From NCBI GenBank assembly GCA_051252415.1, contig JBPOGA010000005.1, positions 124,001 to 188,000 on the forward strand: a stretch of DNA of 64,000 bases, read 5' to 3'. How positions within the stretch are numbered: the first letter of the stretch is position 1; each line of letters opens with the position of its first letter. Below are positions 63,433 through 64,000 of this stretch, piece by piece. Below the pieces are notes generated by a model that was not told the origin of the DNA, ran no database searches, and was given only the letters and a program-made list of their open reading frames with translations. This DNA comes from JBPOFY01 sp051252415 (GTDB lineage: Bacteria > Verrucomicrobiota > Verrucomicrobiia > Opitutales > Coraliomargaritaceae). A program made the translations under genes and the position numbers.

Positions 63433-64000
63433 TGTATCTTCAAGCAATCAGTCATGCCGTCCCGAAGTCATCTTTCACCCAAAAAGATTGTTGGGATATC
63501 CTCACCAAGTCGCCAGAGTTTGAGCAACTGAAGCCCCGCTCACAGACACTCCTCGAAAAGATCTTAAAAGGCGACACAGGCATCCACAAGCGACACTTTG
63601 CAACCGAGCAAGTCGACCGACTTTTTTCACTCAGCGCGGAAGAGCTCAGCCATGACTTTGAACACAACGCCCCCGCCCTGGCGACCAAAGCGCTCACCGA
63701 CGCGCTGGACTCCGCAGGCATCAAAGCAAACGAACTCAACGCCCTATTGATCTGCACCTGCACAGGCTACCTTTGCCCAGGCTTGACTAGTTACGTCGCC
63801 GAATCTTTAGGGCTGAACAGCAACACCTATTTACAAGACATCGTCGGCCACGGCTGTGGCGCAGCAATTCCGACACTCCGCAGCGCACAGGGCATCCTCG
63901 CCGCGAATCCAGACGCCACGATAGCGTGCATTGCCGTAGAAGTCTGCTCGGCGGCGTTTTATCTCGACGACGACCCCGGCGTCCTCATCAGCGCTTGCCT
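63432..64000 (+). CDS. type III polyketide synthase, partial (N-terminal part)
   Basis: Open to the window end: 189 full codons from the ATG at 63432. The sequence (LLICTCTGYLCPGLTSYVAE, then DIVGHGCGAAIPTLRSAQG) matches the chalcone/stilbene-synthase fold, with the nucleophilic Cys142 in GHGCGAAIP. It makes a short aromatic polyketide from acyl and malonyl starters, such as an alkylresorcinol or pyrone. The last third with the catalytic His and Asn is beyond the window. A ketoacyl synthase III relation is possible but less likely. Confidence 0.87.
   Translation, partial: MYLQAISHAVPKSSFTQKDCWDILTKSPEFEQLKPRSQTLLEKILKGDTGIHKRHFATEQVDRLFSLSAEELSHDFEHNAPALATKALTDALDSAGIKANELNALLICTCTGYLCPGLTSYVAESLGLNSNTYLQDIVGHGCGAAIPTLRSAQGILAANPDATIACIAVEVCSAAFYLDDDPGVLISAC

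Overview
The window looks like a chromosomal segment of a Gram-negative bacterium of the Verrucomicrobiota, most plausibly an Opitutae (Coraliomargarita/Puniceicoccales-like) lineage. This is an inference from gene content: a long S10-spc ribosomal run with a C- type S14, LpxK (lipid A), rpmH-rnpA-yidD-yidC, a sulfatase, a xylose operon with an AraC-type XylR, an RRM/RGG RNA-binding protein, OleC/OleD, an EF-G2 paralogue and many short dispersed repeats. No 16S or other phylogenetic marker was compared.

Layout. 1-7.9 kb (minus): S10/spc operon from rplC to the first codons of rplR, with an extra secreted-protein gene between rpsS and rplV and a possible RNA switch before rplE. 7.9-10.3 kb: an insertion-like stretch separating rpsJ from rplC, holding an ssb paralogue, a VapBC-type toxin-antitoxin pair with a palindromic operator, and repeats. 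10.3-13.9 kb (minus): str operon rpsL-rpsG-fusA-rpsJ with promoter and terminator. 14-25.8 kb: RNA methyltransferases, a hybrid histidine kinase, oleC-oleD, a small lipoprotein, yebC, and xylA-xylB facing xylR across a perfect palindrome. 25.9-28.6 kb (minus): rpmH-rnpA-yidD-yidC. 28.8-36.1 kb: PilC/GspF, an outer-membrane protein, an SDR protein, fusA2, a YcaQ-like protein. 36.1-43 kb (minus): sulfatase, then a two-gene operon of a sodium/solute symporter and an adenylation-thiolation-reductase (A-T-R) protein, noticeably G+C-richer than its surroundings, with a broken RadD-like helicase remnant beside it. 43-52 kb: MYG1-family protein, Nudix hydrolase, RHH regulator with tandem operators, RRM protein, lpxK, topoisomerase III, Tat-exported dioxygenase, SGNH hydrolase, rhomboid protease. 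53.2-55.7 kb: five small lipoprotein, membrane or soluble proteins of unknown role. 55.8-61.4 kb: serC, an A-type Fe-S protein, an M16 peptidase, an orphan protein, tRNA-Asp. 61.8-64 kb: a methyltransferase, FAD oxidoreductase and type III polyketide synthase operon cut by the window end.

How the parts work together. The core supplies translation (about twenty ribosomal proteins and two EF-Gs), membrane protein insertion and RNA processing. The xylose genes form one regulated catabolic unit. Three small-molecule loci (OleC/OleD, the A-T-R plus symporter pair, and the type III PKS operon) are the most promising secondary-metabolism content; the A-T-R plus symporter pair has the least obvious product. 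The ribosomal-operon passenger gene and the split between rpsJ and rplC are the most unusual pieces of gene order. No CRISPR array, prophage or intact insertion sequence was seen.
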